Shown one piece after another: positions 45,471 to 58,830 of a stretch of 64,000 nt of DNA. Both the position numbers and the translations under genes were made by a program. The notes beneath the pieces were generated by a model. That model was not told where the DNA came from. It searched no databases and was given only the letters and a program-made list of their open reading frames with translations. Numbering within the stretch: the stretch's first letter is position 1; each line of letters begins with the position of its first letter. Source of the DNA: Polytrichum commune (lineage: Eukaryota > Streptophyta > Polytrichopsida > Polytrichales > Polytrichaceae). The stretch spans positions 48,010,758 to 48,074,757 of the forward strand of contig OX485805.1 in assembly GCA_950295325.1 (NCBI GenBank). Direction: 5' to 3'.

Positions 45471-45479
45471 TTTGCCCTC

Positions 45480-45560
45480 CCGCCAAATAGTATCTTTAAG
45501 GTGATGACTTAGGGCCCTTTCACACATGAGACTGAAGGCCCGTGACCATTGCATTCTACA
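45480..45560. repeat. Fragment related to the 4.3-6.2 kb array unit
   Basis: GAAGGCCCGTGACCATTGCATTC and CTCTCATTGGT match the CTTGAGGGCCCATGACCATTG and CTCTCATTGGT parts of that unit. It shows the family is dispersed over the window. Confidence 0.5.
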
Positions 45561-47990
45561 ATCTCTCATTGGTCATAAAGGTTGAGACCGTCCACCTTCA
45601 CTTCACACTAGAAGGCGAAAGCCTAGTTGACTTGTGTGTGAAGCGGCCCTTGGTAGAGCAAGACCGCCATCACATGGGACAAGCGTGGAAAATGGATGGT
45701 AGGTGGATGACTATATATGGTTCTATGTATAGATAGATAGATTGATAGATAGATAGATAGATAGTCTAAAGGACCACTTATGCATGACATGTCCTAGCTA
45801 CAACCAAGCAAAAAATGCCCTCGAGTGTCATAATAAATTAACATTAGAAGCAACAAAATTGATTGAACACGACGACAACTTACAAAACCTTAAAAATAAG
45901 TTCGAACCCAATTAGCATATTTTGAACATCTTGTCCAATCTCTTTTAAACACATTGCTTAGAACAAAAAAGTTACAAATTATGGATATCTACATTGATGC
46001 ATGCAATTATGTTACCACACAACTTGAACATTTATTACCACATTAATAAAACATAGTGATTATCTTCTATTGTAGTTGCTATACATATGAATGAACAAAT
46101 TTATTGTAAGCTAATTTTGACCCACAATAATTTACACCGGTAAAAAGGTAGCCTAATCCCAAGTACGAATGTAGTTCTTTTTGGCCATGGCTTTCCACCT
46201 ACTTGACATAAACTCATCCACTTCATATGAAGAAAGTGCACTGAATAAAATAAAATAAAAATTTGTTTATAGTATTCAGTTTTATAAGCCATTTGAATAT
46301 ACATGGTGTTACAATGTTATACAATAGATTATGACTACTACCAAAAAATATATAAGTAAGTGATGTGGTAAAATAATATGTCACTTTCAGTAAAATAATT
46401 TAACATTACTTAACACCAAATAGTAAATGACGACAACTACCCTAAATGTTGTAATCTGGTAACTTTGTGTTTTAATTCATTTCCACTACTTAGATGTTTA
46501 GTGGACCTATCCAAGATTCATGATGCTAATTCCCATATAAATCAACTAAGAAAAGTACATCAAACATCTAAGCTAGTGTACCTACGTTACAATTGGTGTG
46601 TTGTATTAACCCCTAATTTCCCAAGCAATCGTTTGATTGTCAATGGATGAATTCTATCCTATAACAATCCACCTAAATTGTAATGCATCCACTAAGAATA
46701 TTATAAATGTTTATGAGTGGTCTTTTTGATTTGTCACACAGCACGAAGCGTCACAAAACATCCTCTCTAGTTGCCACCTAGTGGTTGCGAGTCAAGTAAT
46801 GTGGGTCAATGATAAAGAACATCGGCCACATGCAAAATAATTTGTTTAGTGTCATGATTATCATACTAGGCACATAAAATTTATATATATTCTCATCTTC
46901 CCAATGGATGAATGCGAAAATTGGTTGGAGCTTCGTGGTGCTCTCCCTGTAAACTCATTCATCGTGGGTATAGGGGCTCTAGTAAAACAATCCCCCCTCC
47001 CCCCTCTGTTGAGGGCCAACTCATTCCCAACTAGACTAATTTGGGGAATCTAATCGCCATTTTCAATATATCATGGTGAGAAAATATTTCCAAATCCAAA
47101 TTTGTCATGTCTATGTAAACTTATCCACAAAGAGTTCATAAGAAAGCCAAAAATGTAACAAACTACTTCACACTTTTGAACTCTCTGACTCTCAAAACTA
47201 GTCCAATAAGATGGAATGAAAAATAAATTAATACTCAACATAAATGGAACTTATTTCTACTAGAACTCCTTCATACACAACGAGGTTACGTATACGCCAT
47301 GAACCCCAAGCCCATGGGAAACAATGACTTTCACAAATAATATCGGTCTTTAAAACAATGTCACCGGTGTATTGCACCCGCTTACTTAAAAGGGAATTTA
47401 GGTACGCAAGGTCTAATGCAAGGACCATGACATTTGACAAAGTCAATAACTCAAGTAGGCTCCAAATTGCCGTATTACAAAGTCCACGTGAACTCCAAAG
47501 CCCTTTTGTGGAACTACCTAATAAACGTATACCCCTTCACAGTGTAAAGGTGAACACTAAGTCACTTAGGTCCTTAAGATTTTGCAGGCGATAACATGCA
47601 ATGTACATTGCACTAACAATGTAGTACACCAATTTGTCCCTATTAGTGTGGGTCACCATTTGGAGTTACAAGTTGCAATAGATTTTATTTATTTATTTTT
47701 AAATTTTGAGCCAAAGATGTTGATATTTTATCCATATAACGTACTAGAAAGTTGCATTGCCTATATGATATACTAGCGTGGCGGCATTAAAATTACCGTG
47801 CCATGTCTTTATCACGGGTCACATTAACATTCACTCTTTTATCATAGTATATGTATTGTCATCTTGAAAGGTATGGAAGCTTATTTGTCATGAGGACGAG
47901 AAGAAGAAGAAGAATAAGGTTTAAGTTAAGAGCGAAAAATACAAGCCCACGATAATCATGTTCACAATACACCATCCGGTCTAGAATGCA
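45561..47990. other. AT-rich spacer
   Basis: A (GATA)n tract lies at about 45,727-45,765. Nothing else is supported; 46,110-46,170 inversely matches the repeat at 33,985-34,040. Confidence 0.4.
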
Positions 47991-48487
47991 CTACACTAAA
48001 TATTGTAGTTAGTGTCACCAATTCTATTTGTCTTGCTCATTACTAATTTTAAACCACCTGTGTAGTGCCACCGACATTAGATGTAAACCCTAACAATATT
48101 TGTCGTTCTTGTGAAGATAAATTGGGGCTTAATGAATCTACGATGTTGCAACTCTTGTCGCTTACTAAATAACCCAATTTTTAATCATCCATGGCAATGT
48201 TTTATCACATAGAGATGCTACTATGCGAAAGATACCAAACTTTGTTCTACTAACCGTTGAACGTTGGGCAATGGATGATCCAAAAGTGAGTTGGGATGAC
48301 AATGCTTAGAAACTTGTTCATATAGAAGTATCATAAACATAGCAACCACGATGACGTGGCACTAGTTACAAATTATTTAGTGTACTAGTGAAAAGGAAAA
48401 ACCATAGAAGAATGGTAATCAACCCAATGTTCATCAAATAGTGTCACCCACACTAAATCAAAGCTACTCAAAGTGTAGTTAGTGTGC
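47991..48487 (-). mobile_element. MITE with CACTAAATAT-type ends, copy 2 (inverse)
   Basis: It starts CTACACTAAATATTGTAG and ends AAAGTGTAGTTAGTGTG. TTCTATTTGTCTTGCTC and TAGATGTAAACCCTAAC are reverse complements of interior blocks in copies at 33,511 and 48,924. No coding capacity. Confidence 0.65.
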
Positions 48488-48808
48488 ATAAGTGAGAAAT
48501 ACGAAAACAACTTGCTTCGTAAAGAACGATCTTCATTTCTACATGAAAGCAACAAAATAACCACACTAACTCCACACGATAGTCCACACTAATAGGACAA
48601 AATGGTGTACTTAGGCTAGCTTAATTACCACTAGTGTCCGGACCCAATTCAGAGGTGTCATAGGAGCCCATCGAGCAAAATGACGCCACTCGTTTCCAAG
48701 TACGAATTGCACTTCCATGCACATCATGGAGTTGGGATTTTTTCGAGGGACTTTAATTACACCACTTATTTTAACTTGGGGCGGGCTACTTGTAGAGTGT
48801 GTAACATT

Positions 48809-48839
<31 letters not shown>

Positions 48840-48923
48840 TACATAGATGTCGATTCTAGGGTTTTTGTGGTTGAGATGTGGAGTTGTCCATGCTTTAAAA
48901 CCTCCTTTATTAGACCGAGATAA
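48488..48923. other. Spacer between MITE copies
   Basis: A (TA)n run lies near 48,812-48,838. No gene recognised. Confidence 0.4.
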
Positions 48924-49399
48924 CTACACTAAGTAGTGTATTTAGTGTCACATGGTATTTTACGTCACTACGGTAACTCCTCTAACCACACTTCTAATGA
49001 CCTACACTAGTTATGATATTTAGGGTCACTAACTATTTGGGGTTATACAATTGCTATATCTTGGTATAAAAACTTTGGAATCATGCAACGCTATATGTAT
49101 TTATTTTATATCTCATATTTCACCAACAAATGTCAATTTGATTGTTTGGACATTACAGAACATTAACAACTTTACTTGGTATAAATATCACATCATACTG
49201 TGATATAGCATATCACATCATACCGTGATAGAAGTGCCATATTTGCAACATTGTAAATTTATAATGTCGAATAACTTAAACAAATAATGACACATGATGT
49301 TAGGCTTACATTTAGAGTTCATGACACTACACAAGCGGTTTACAACTAGTATCGAGCAAGACAAATAGAATCGGTGACACTAAATACTATATATAGTAT
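48924..49399 (+). mobile_element. MITE with CACTAAATAT-type ends, copy 3
   Basis: It begins CTACACTAAGTAGTGTATT and ends GGTGACACTAAATACTATA. The interior GAGCAAGACAAATAGAATC matches copy 1. It lies 430 bp from the inverse copy 2. Confidence 0.7.
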
Positions 49400-49931
49400 A
49401 ATCTCTCGTTCAACTTTGAAGGTTGAAAAGATCAATTCCAAGTGCCATCCCAAAAAATGTCTCCAACAATGTGCATTATTACTAGCTTAGGATCAACCCG
49501 GTGTTAATAAAAGTGATCCAAAGCATTAGGACCTTGAAAAAGCAAGTTTTTAAATTGAAATATACTCAGTTCACTAATAAGGGAATCAAACAAAAGCAAG
49601 CTTAATTGCATAGAGTAGAGGCACCCATAATGGATCACTTCAGAGATTTTGTCCCAAATATGAAGAAGTATAAGGCCATGCAATTTTTTCCCGTGTAGGA
49701 AGATTGAAATCAAGAAGATTGTCATTTTTTTTTGGTAATTTTATTCCTTAAATTGAAATTTTTGTGAATTTTTGAAGCCAAAAGTGGGCCTGAACATATT
49801 GTCCATGTCTAGAGTTTGCCATAACAACTTATTTTGGGACAATTTTTTTCTCCTTTAGCACTCAAAACGGGAGTCATGTGTCATGGCACTATCAATTCCT
49901 TGGTGATACCACAACCGAAGTTGGAGACTTA

Positions 49932-50525
49932 GGGCCGGTGTACACCATGGACCATGAAGTTGGACCATGGGAAAAGGCCATCTTCCCATGGCCTTTTCCC
50001 ATGGTCTTTTCCCATTGTCCGACTTGATGGTCCAACTTCCACACTCCAATTTCTTAAAAAAATCAATTTACAAACCTTTGGGCCCCTCACTAGGTGTGAA
50101 CCAAATGTGGATCATGAGGAATGGCCATGCACCAAAAAATGAATGTGCTAATTCTTTAAATATATGCCCAAAAAGGTAGTTTTGAAAAGAAAAGAAAAAA
50201 ATCAAGTTTGACCATTCTTTTGTCTTCTCTTGTTCATCTTTTCTTTTCCCAAAAAAACTCATTAAAATTTTATTATAATAACATTTCTCTGCCATGGGCC
50301 AATGCCTTTTCCTACCATAGCACCTATTTTGCCTCTCCTAACGCAAAACCCATTGGACCATGTTAATGGATAATGCAAGCCTTAATATATGTCTTGTGGG
50401 GACCTCAAAGTTTGAAATTTCTTCTCCTTGGTGTAAACCGAAGTGGTCTTGGGACGAGTTCAACAACCAATCACATATTTACAGGGCCTTGGGACGACTT
50501 CATGGTCTATGGTGTAAACAACCCC
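49932..50525. mobile_element. PIF/Harbinger-like (Tourist) non-autonomous element, ~594 bp
   Basis: Ends GGGCCGGTGTACACCATGG and, inverted, GGGGTTGTTTACACCATAG, both followed by ACCATGAAGT. TTA flanks both sides (49,929-49,931 and 50,526-50,528). An inverse relative without clear ends lies at about 54,450-54,955. Confidence 0.7.
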
Positions 50526-50528
50526 TTA

Positions 50529-50650
50529 GGGTTAGTTTCCATGTAGATCGCTTCACCCACCATATTCTAGTGGAAATATAGATTCCACTTGGTGGCATCT
50601 ACATTTCCATTAGAATTTGGTGGGCGAGCGGCCTACATGGAAACCAACCC
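50529..50650. mobile_element. Foldback Tourist-like MITE, 122 bp, copy 1
   Basis: The ends GGGTTAGTTTCCATGTAG and its inverse with few mismatches extend over nearly the whole element. TTA flanks both sides (50,526-50,528 and 50,651-50,653). Confidence 0.8.
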
Positions 50651-50790
50651 TTAGAAACCGTGGTACGTGGAACCTTGTTTTAACCACCCACGAAAATAAA
50701 TTACCAAAATCAGTCCCAACCTTATCGAAAATATGACACCCTATGGATTCCCAATGGGGTCATGATCAGGAATAGGTAGTTCTACTCTAG

Positions 50791-52757
50791 TACATGAAGA
50801 GTATGTATAAGCAATGAACAAGAGCACAACTCCATGCATAAATATCACGGTGCGTAGACAAAATCAATATCTAGAATAGAAGTCTAGCTTTTGCATGTGT
50901 TGGACATCAATCTTGTGATCATAACGAATGTGATCTCGTGTATAAAACTTAAAAGAAAAAATGAAAGTAAAGGTGGAACCCTAAAACAAAAGACAAGGGG
51001 AACGAGAGATTACCAACGGAAAAAACATTGTGGTATGGCATATAAGTTAGCTAGATAGACACAATTGGCCAAGCCTCAAGAAACAAACGGCCAGTCGCAC
51101 GAGTGTTTTTCCCTATTTTTAACCTACACACATGCTAGTTCTAGTTGGTGATTCGACCAAGGCCAAACTTTGGCTCATTTTAGAGACCACTTCAAAATCA
51201 ATAGTCACTTACAATTGGACTTCACTTGAAGAATGAGTTGCTACACTAACATTTCCAAAATACATGACATATGTGGCTTTGGTTGACTATCAAACTTGGG
51301 CCATTTGAAAGTCCACCACTAGGTCTTTTCCCACAAGATAAAGCCAATAAATAATATTTCTTCGAAAGTGTAGTGGAGGGGTGGGGGGGGGGGGAGGGGA
51401 TGACCACATTGATTCAACACGTGGCCAAGAGGTTAAACCCTTTGGCACCATGCCACTACCTAACTTATGCCCCCTTCCCACCTGACTTTAGTTAAGACCC
51501 AAAGTATTTCCTAAAAACTGGGTAAAGCTCCCTCGGTTATAGCGGAGGCATCCGACTATCCCAATGCACCTACAAGAACTTGCTCCAGAGATTTTCAAGT
51601 AGCTCGTAGTTAAGTAGCTTTCACACACGTTCATTGTTTTATCTACCAAGCAATGAATGTTGGGTAGTTTTTGTCCCATCCCCAAATGCCTTACTACTCA
51701 CCTATCTTACCATCGGTTTTTGTTAATGGGGCTCCTCGTGCCCTCATAACTAAGACTAAAAAGCAACCAATCACAAGGGTGGGAGGCGACACTTTTAAAG
51801 TTCCTATATTCTTGCCTCATGTTTAGGTACCGATGGAAGGGTGGGTCGGTGCTTGAGGATTAAAACCTCCACTTTTAAGCCATGCCACATCATTTGCCAC
51901 CCAGGCTTGGCACTAGATAATGTCAATGGTGTGAAGGCCGGTTTGTTAGAACCAACTTTTAGTCTTAGTCATTGAAGTTTGCTTTATATCAGGTGTTTAG
52001 TAAGTCTAAACTAAACCATGAATTTTCGACATAATGAAATCATATACATGTCCCTCTTGTGGTAGACACGTTTTAATCGCATGTACACCATATAGTTTGT
52101 GAAAAACGATATATCTTAGAGTGATTATGGGACCACGTTGCTTATCAAAGCAAGATTTCTACCGTATTTTTTCTAGTCTCATCTCCAAAATGATATATCA
52201 ATGCAATATGCATGTCTTTGACGACTCAAAAGATACTCTCGGTTGCATTGATGTTTTTTTAACAATTACATTGTCCATATTTTGTATTGTCCATATTACA
52301 CATTTGGGAAATGACAAAACCGTCGTATTGTCAAGGTGTCATAAATTAACTATTATGACAAATTGAACCTCTTTGTCACAATAACATTATGAATAACCAC
52401 ACATTATATGTTTCATGAAAATAAACATTAGACATCTTGTCACATATACAAAATAAATATTCTTTCAAATGTCTTTACAAATATGCAAACTCCTTTCATG
52501 AGATCTATGTGGACTTGAAGAAGGAATCAATGGATTGCCACTTCAAATTAGCAATGGATATCTAATTGAGCTTCTTCGATGTGATGTGCAGTTTCATTAT
52601 GTATCCAGGAGCAAACTCTAATGGGTTTTTCATAAAAAAGTGTAGCTAATAATTGAACATGATACTGAGCATTTGCCCAATTTCATAATAGGTGGAAGAC
52701 TTTCACCCACATCTAAAAAGTCCAAGGGCTATGCATTAAGGTCGACACTACGTGGCT
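50791..52757. other. AT-rich spacer
   Basis: A G-rich tract lies near 51,377-51,397. No gene or clear repeat recognised. Confidence 0.4.
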
Positions 52758-53120
52758 CTATTCTTGTCCCAAGGCCATATCAACCAACTTTGACATGAGA
52801 TATTCAGCTTCAATGATGTCTTCACCTTCCATTATCATATAATCTTCAAATGGCATCTCAGGTTGTCCACACTGTAGTTTTGATAGCATGAGTGCTAAAT
52901 CTTCATATTCCTTGGTCAGTCTTGGTTTTCCTCGTTGATCCTCATTAGCAAAGATTACACCCAGTCCGGTGGAAAAATTAATGGTTTTCTCCAACAATTT
53001 AAGATAGTACGAGGATCTATACCTTATAGCTCCAAAGAACTGTCTGTTTAACATTGGTGCGACCTTTTTCAAATCTTGTCGTTGATCTGAATCATATTGC
53101 AATAAAACCCACTCAAGCAA
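52758..53120 (-). pseudogene. pogo/Tigger-type transposase C-terminal fragment
   Basis: An open frame of 120 codons resembles the second transposase relic at 57.4-58.6 kb: both have a 'S/A ... E(E)MP(F/N)E(D/E)Y ... EDIIEAEY / EEILEQ ... LVD(M/L)' pattern. That region lies C-terminal to the DDE domain in CENP-B-related (pogo/Tigger) transposases. The frame is truncated at both sides and the catalytic residues are not included. Confidence 0.5.
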
Positions 53121-54449
53121 CTCGGAATTGTATCACAATTTGAAAGTAGCAATTATATGGCGGAAGCTACGAGTCTTTTGATTAGGTTTTGAGATAGAGA
53201 TTCTAGTTCCCATAGTTCCCATGTTTCAACATCATTTTACATTAAAATGTCTTTTATCCACATTTCATATGTGAAAGTTACATAAATCTAATATTAACTA
53301 CATACTTATATTTGTCTGAAACCCATCATATAAGCATTTATTACCTCTATAATATAACATTTTGGAGGTCCAAGAACATCATTTTAACAACGTCATAGTT
53401 GTTTATAGAGGTAGATTCTAACTAGAAAGCTTGGTTTACAAAATTTGTGTCATTATATCGAGATTGTTGTCTTATCGAGTGTGGTATCAAAGAGGTTTGA
53501 AGTACAACTATGTGAACTTATCAAAAAAATTAGGATTATTTGGTGTATATTGGAGTAATTTAGAGGTTACATGGTGAGGTTAACGTGGACGTGAAGTGAT
53601 GCAAGTTCACACACCCGACAAAACATGTCACAAACACAAAGTTGACGGCAATGGTACATAGTGTGATATAAGAATGTGAATGGCAAAGTTGATGGTAATA
53701 GAAATTTAAGTATGTGTCATGTCAATCTTTATCTAGTATGTTATAAGCAATGTCAACTTCTTCTTCTTCTTCTTTTCTCTTTTCTCCTTTTTGGCACAAA
53801 TTGAAAGGCAATGTCAACTTCTCACAATATCCCCAAACCCTAAATCAAGTGCCCTTAAAGTGCTTAGAAAACGTAACTGCTGCGTGGTTTTCAGCACTGC
53901 ATATGTAGTGCATGCATTCATTTAGACTTTATACCATTTGCTACATTCAAATTTATAAGAAACATATTACGAAATATTTCGGTTCAATTTTATGCATTTT
54001 ATTGTTAGATTTATATTCTATAATATTTAGTTTAAATTTGCGATCTAACAAGTATTTGGTGTACTCTGAGTATATCGAGTACATATATTAATACATGGAG
54101 ATTGAATTCATGTACCTTGTATTTAATGACTTAAGAAGTGGCAAGGATTTGTGGCACCCATGTAAGTGGAAGGTGAAAATGTTGGGACTAATAAGCCCTT
54201 TAATACTTTTTGTTTTTTTCTTCCTTTTGAAGTTGATTTGACCCTAGAATGTGCATAAGAAGTTGTGAAATAGTCGAGACATATGTGTGCAATTACGTTA
54301 AACCCCCCTAGTTTCTTGGCATTCCACACACTTTTGAATATTTGTTACCATGATAACAAAATACACAGAACATTTTTTAAAGAGGCTATATGAATGTGTA
54401 AACAAAATCATAAATTTGTGATGTGGTCCTACTCAAGGTAGTTTGTATG
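53121..54449. other. AT-rich spacer
   Basis: A (CTT)n tract lies at about 53,757-53,780. Nothing else recognised. Confidence 0.4.
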
Positions 54450-54955
54450 GATACAAAGTCAACTGATCTTGAGACCACTTTGATTTACATTGAGGAAAAC
54501 TCATTGAAGTGACCATGGAGGTTGAGTTTCCCAAAAGGCCTATTTTCATGCCTACATTATCCACTGTCATCGTCCAATGGGTTTTGCGATGAGAAAGGCA
54601 AAAGAGATTCTCTTGCTACAAAAGCTAAGGGGCCATGGCAAAGAAATGTTTTTTAATATTTGTTTTTGTTTTTCCATACACAACTGTAGTGAAGAGGAAA
54701 GATAGGAGGAAGAAGGCAATTCATGAATGAAACAATAAAAAAAACATTGTCCTTTTTAGGGCATACATTGAATAAGTTGACGTATCCATTTTTTGGTGCA
54801 TAGTCACTCCTCTTGGGTTTGGTTTACACCCAGTGAAGGACCCAAAAACCTTTCAATTGCATTGTACAAAAATCTAACCATGGAAGTGTGACCATAGAAA
54901 AAGGTCATCTGACATGGGACTACTTTGTGGTTCATGATGTAAACAACTACTCAGT
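54450..54955 (-). repeat. Inverse relative of the Tourist-like element at 49,932
   Basis: CCAATGGGTTTTGCG, GGCCATGGCA(A/G)AGAAATG and CATGATGTAAACAAC are reverse complements or terminal matches of the 49,932-50,525 element. Ends are not sharply defined. Confidence 0.55.
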
Positions 54956-57386
54956 CTAGTAGACGTGAGTTGGGATAAATCAACCATAAGCGTATAAGAG
55001 ATAGGTTTTCAAGCCATGAAACCAATTAAGCCACCTACGGAGGATGAAAGTTAGAACGCATCGTATTGGGAGCCTATTAGACTATGGATGAACGGAGCAT
55101 CACACCAAGTAACAAAAAAAAGCAAGTCCTAAATAATAATAATAGGACGATTGATGTTGCGGAATTCAAGGTTCCGGAGTGAATGGTGTCGGTGCCGTCA
55201 TGATGCCGTCGAGGAATTCCTCATCAAGACACCCGTCCAAAGGCCTCGAGGGGGGCCTTGTGTCCTTGTGATGATGGGCCACGTAGCTCACCTTACATAT
55301 GGTGTAAGAAGGCCAAGAGTAGCTTAGATTGGAAGCAAAACTTACAAGTTAATAAGGTATGCGGGTGTTGTTCGGTTACGTTTCTTAATTGGACTCCTAT
55401 ATTTTGTTTGGTGTGTGGTTTGGTGAGAATCAAAAACAACCACTATAGACACACATGTTCAAAAGAGATTGGACTATGTCTTTGAATTTTATCAGTTAAG
55501 TACTCCACGTTCAATAGCGAACACAATTGGGAGGACACGTGTATTCAGTTTGGGAATCAACAAAACATGCACTTCCACATAACCATAACTAAGTGAAGGG
55601 AGGTCCAATTTTCAATATGGTTGTTGTTCATGTTTCACGATGAACTTGAAAATGCAACACAAATTTGAACATGGAAATGGATCAATTGAAGGTGAAGAAC
55701 AAGAAAAACTCACCAAGTAAGACCTGGATACCTTAAACACTACACATCATAATATTATTAAGCCTTCACTTCCCAAGACTATGAAAAGACTCATTTGAGT
55801 GCATTTCGCTCAATGTTGTTTGTGGGATTTTCATGGACAAGTTTTGAGGTTAAAGTGGGATATATCCGTAGGATTTTGAAACATGGGAGATGAGATACTT
55901 GTAGGGATGAAATGGGGTACACATGAAAATGTCATGTTTGACCTCCCATTAAAGAACATTTTGCGCATGTCCATCTATTGGCCAAAGTCGAATGCCTCCC
56001 CTTCATTTTACTAAAATTGGGGGTTCCGACACCACTTTAACAATCCTTGAACATTATACAATATTAATGATTGGGCAAAAACTTCCTACCAAACCATGAG
56101 TTCATAAGAGACTCAAAAGACAACTCTATTGTGCATCAAAAGCCATGTGAGCCAACATTGATAAAATTCAAATCTTAATAAGAAATTTTGTTAAGGCTTT
56201 GCATCTTAAGATAATCTCTTAACAAGGAGAGGACAAATAAGAACTTGCCACTACAAATTAGACTTCACTCAACATTCAATCTCAAAAACAACGACTCCCA
56301 ATCATTGGCGTTTTTTTTCCTTGATCTAAGGTAAGCAAGCCTAATTCGGACACTCATGTTAATTGGACACTTATATTTCAGTGGTGTGTGGTTGGATGCA
56401 CACTTCAGAATAGACATCACAAAGACACATGTTTGCAAGATATTGGATTACATGCTCAAAATTAGTTAACCATTCTAAGCAAACACTTAACAGATTCGAG
56501 AAGACCTATACGATTATTTAATGAAGAAGAAAATCTATACTTTGATAGCCAATGAGATATTATCCTCATACGAGCTCCGAAAATTATGAAGAAAATAGCT
56601 AAGAGCATGATTTGGATTTGCTAAGGTGGGTCTCCATGTGTTGTCACTAACCCCACTAAATTCTAGATGATTATGAATCATATGTGTTCTCATAAAGATG
56701 TTAAAATAAAACAAAATAAAACAAACACCACTCGCAACGCTCTATCATCATAATTTATGCAGCTAATGTTGTGAGGAAAAAGTGATTGTATTTTGGGTTC
56801 ACTTTGCAATTGAATTTTCAATTTGTGCCAAAAAAAGAGAGGAAAAAATGATGGAAAATTTGAGAGATTTCTTTCTTTTTATTCAAATTTGGAGTCCACG
56901 TGGAGCCTGCATGGCACATGTGTGAGCATCATTCCAAAATATGCACATGCTATGGGATCGGCCACCATCATTCGGGACTTAAGAGCAAGCCCCAAATGCC
57001 CTTTTGTCTACTTGGAGGAACAATCGAGTGAGTGAGTGGGTGAGTGGCTTGCCTCCCCCGTAGTTGCCAATAGTTATTGTTCTCCCCCTTTAATATGACA
57101 CGTTGGGTCGTGCAAGAAAATGATGTATTATCCGAATGTTGTATTTTATATAACATGATATTTTGGTGTCAAATGTTGTACTATCGAGGTTTTTTTAAGA
57201 GAATGGTATGTTTCAATGTAAAATGTCATTTTGTATACACAATGAAGATACATAAGTATGAAAGAACATTTTTGCTAGAGAATTATGCTCACAACGTCAC
57301 ACGATATGGAGTTAAGAAGAATGTATAGTCCTTGATGATGTCTTCATCTTATCACATGCACACTACGAAAGCGAGAATTTGTTGTC
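54956..57386. other. AT-rich spacer
   Basis: No supported gene. Short open frames (for example 55,258-55,485 and 56,823-57,035) have no recognisable motif. Confidence 0.4.
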
Positions 57387-58560
57387 TCATGATGATGTTT
57401 GTTGATGTTGGAAGTTGATATCTTGTTCAATTTCATCCCTGAAAGATTGCATGTTCGTCACATCTACGATTGAAATTTTCGAAGGATGCTCCACTGCAAA
57501 AGTTGGTAGTAATTGGGCATCCTCACGGGCTTGATGAAGCTTGACTATTGGTGTCGGTTGGTCATCTAGATCATTCCCTTGCGTTAGCTCTTCATTCAAA
57601 TCTAAACTCAAATGGATTTCTGTACCCCATACCAAATCCACCAACTCAGCCATGATGTACTCTGCTCGAGGATTTCCTCTTTTGCCAGTTGCACGTACTC
57701 TTCATTCGGCATTTCTTCACTTCCAAGATTCAAAAAGAAAATGAGACTTGCTAGTTCATTTGCTACTTCTTTCATTTTTAATTCATCCATGGCAAAATTG
57801 GCACTCTGGTCTACATGTGAGATCTTGGACATTCTCCAATTAATCCGTATGATTTGGGGATTGATCTCTCTCCACACTTGAATAGTAGAAGGATCAACCT
57901 AAGAGAAAACCCATTCCAAAAGTTTCTTATGTTGAACTTTGAATGAAGCAAATATTCCATGATTCAAGGGTTGTACCACATTTGTAACATTAGGTGGCGA
58001 GAAAAGATATAGTAACATTACTCAATTGCAAGGTTGAAAAACCAAATGATTCACCCCTACCAACATGCTAAAGGGAATGAGTAGTAGAATTGTCCATAAT
58101 GAAAAGTACCTCCCACTTTTAAGATTTGGAATGTACACTGAGGCTCATCATCCACCTCTCGAATACATATGATGTCATCCACACCATTTGGTTTGCAAAC
58201 CATTACACATAAATTTGTTGGCAACCACCATCCAAAGCATCCTAGGCATAGAGATTTTTGGGTAATCACATGTTTCAATTTGTTAGTGCATGTCGTGCTT
58301 ACAACAAGAATAAGAGTGAGATGGTCCTTCTGAATTTTGCGCCCACACAATTTTCCTTGCGATTAGTTTCTTGTTTGGTTGGGCATGATAAAATTAACTA
58401 GTTTCATAACCGATGCAGAGGAGGTCATTGCTTACCAAATTTTGAGCAAGTTGTTTTGTGTGCAAACATGGTCATCAACACCAAAATTGTTGGCATTATA
58501 ACCAAAATGAAAAGCATCCCACTTCTCCTACAATACGAAACATGCATTTAGTACAAGATG
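57387..58560 (-). pseudogene. Decayed pogo/Tigger-type transposase
   Basis: Fragments in transposase order occur on the minus strand in shifting frames. LCGRKIQKDHLTLILVVS with NKLKHVITQKSLCLGCFGW (58,350-58,060) matches the early DDE region. WREINPQIIRINWRMSKI (57,880-57,820) matches the conserved 'I.NCW..' block. NELASLIFFLNLGSEEMP and LVDLVWGTEIHLSLDL (57,740-57,387) form the C-terminal region. Several frameshifts and stops make it non-functional. It belongs to the CENP-B-related DDE family by these motifs. Confidence 0.6.
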
Positions 58561-58830
58561 ATTGGCAAGTTCAAATTGAGGCCATAGCCATTTTCCTCAT
58601 AATTTTTTAAGCTCCTATGAATATCTTATTATTATCAAAGTGAAGATTCTTTTTTCATTAATGATCATATAGCCCCCCCCCCCCCCCAAATTATGATGAC
58701 TATCATATTTTGAACACATTTTTTGATCCCTTGTAAACGCATGTCTTAAACATATTCGTTCTCGGAGTCACACCAAACCACATATGACTCAAACATAGGT
58801 GTCTTGATAAGAAAAGTAACCAAATGAGGG
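58550..58830. repeat. Dispersed repeat, partner of 31,600-31,900
   Basis: Same order of blocks as the 31.6-kb copy. It contains a C tract of about 15 bases near 58,673. Confidence 0.6.

Larger units (their letters stand above)
49618..50790. repeat. Dispersed repeat (copy A), hosting two TTA-flanked MITEs
   Basis: 49,618-49,931 and 50,651-50,790 match 59,413-59,730 and 59,849-59,975 in order (GTCATGTGTCATGGCACTATC, CTTGGTGATACC, GAAGTTGGAGACTTA, then CCTATGGATTCCCAATG). The two insertions described separately interrupt this copy. Confidence 0.8.

Noticed and set aside
52758-53120. Functional host gene
   Set aside because: Its similarity to the second, clearly decayed transposase relic at 57.4-58.6 kb and the lack of flanking exons point to a transposon fragment.
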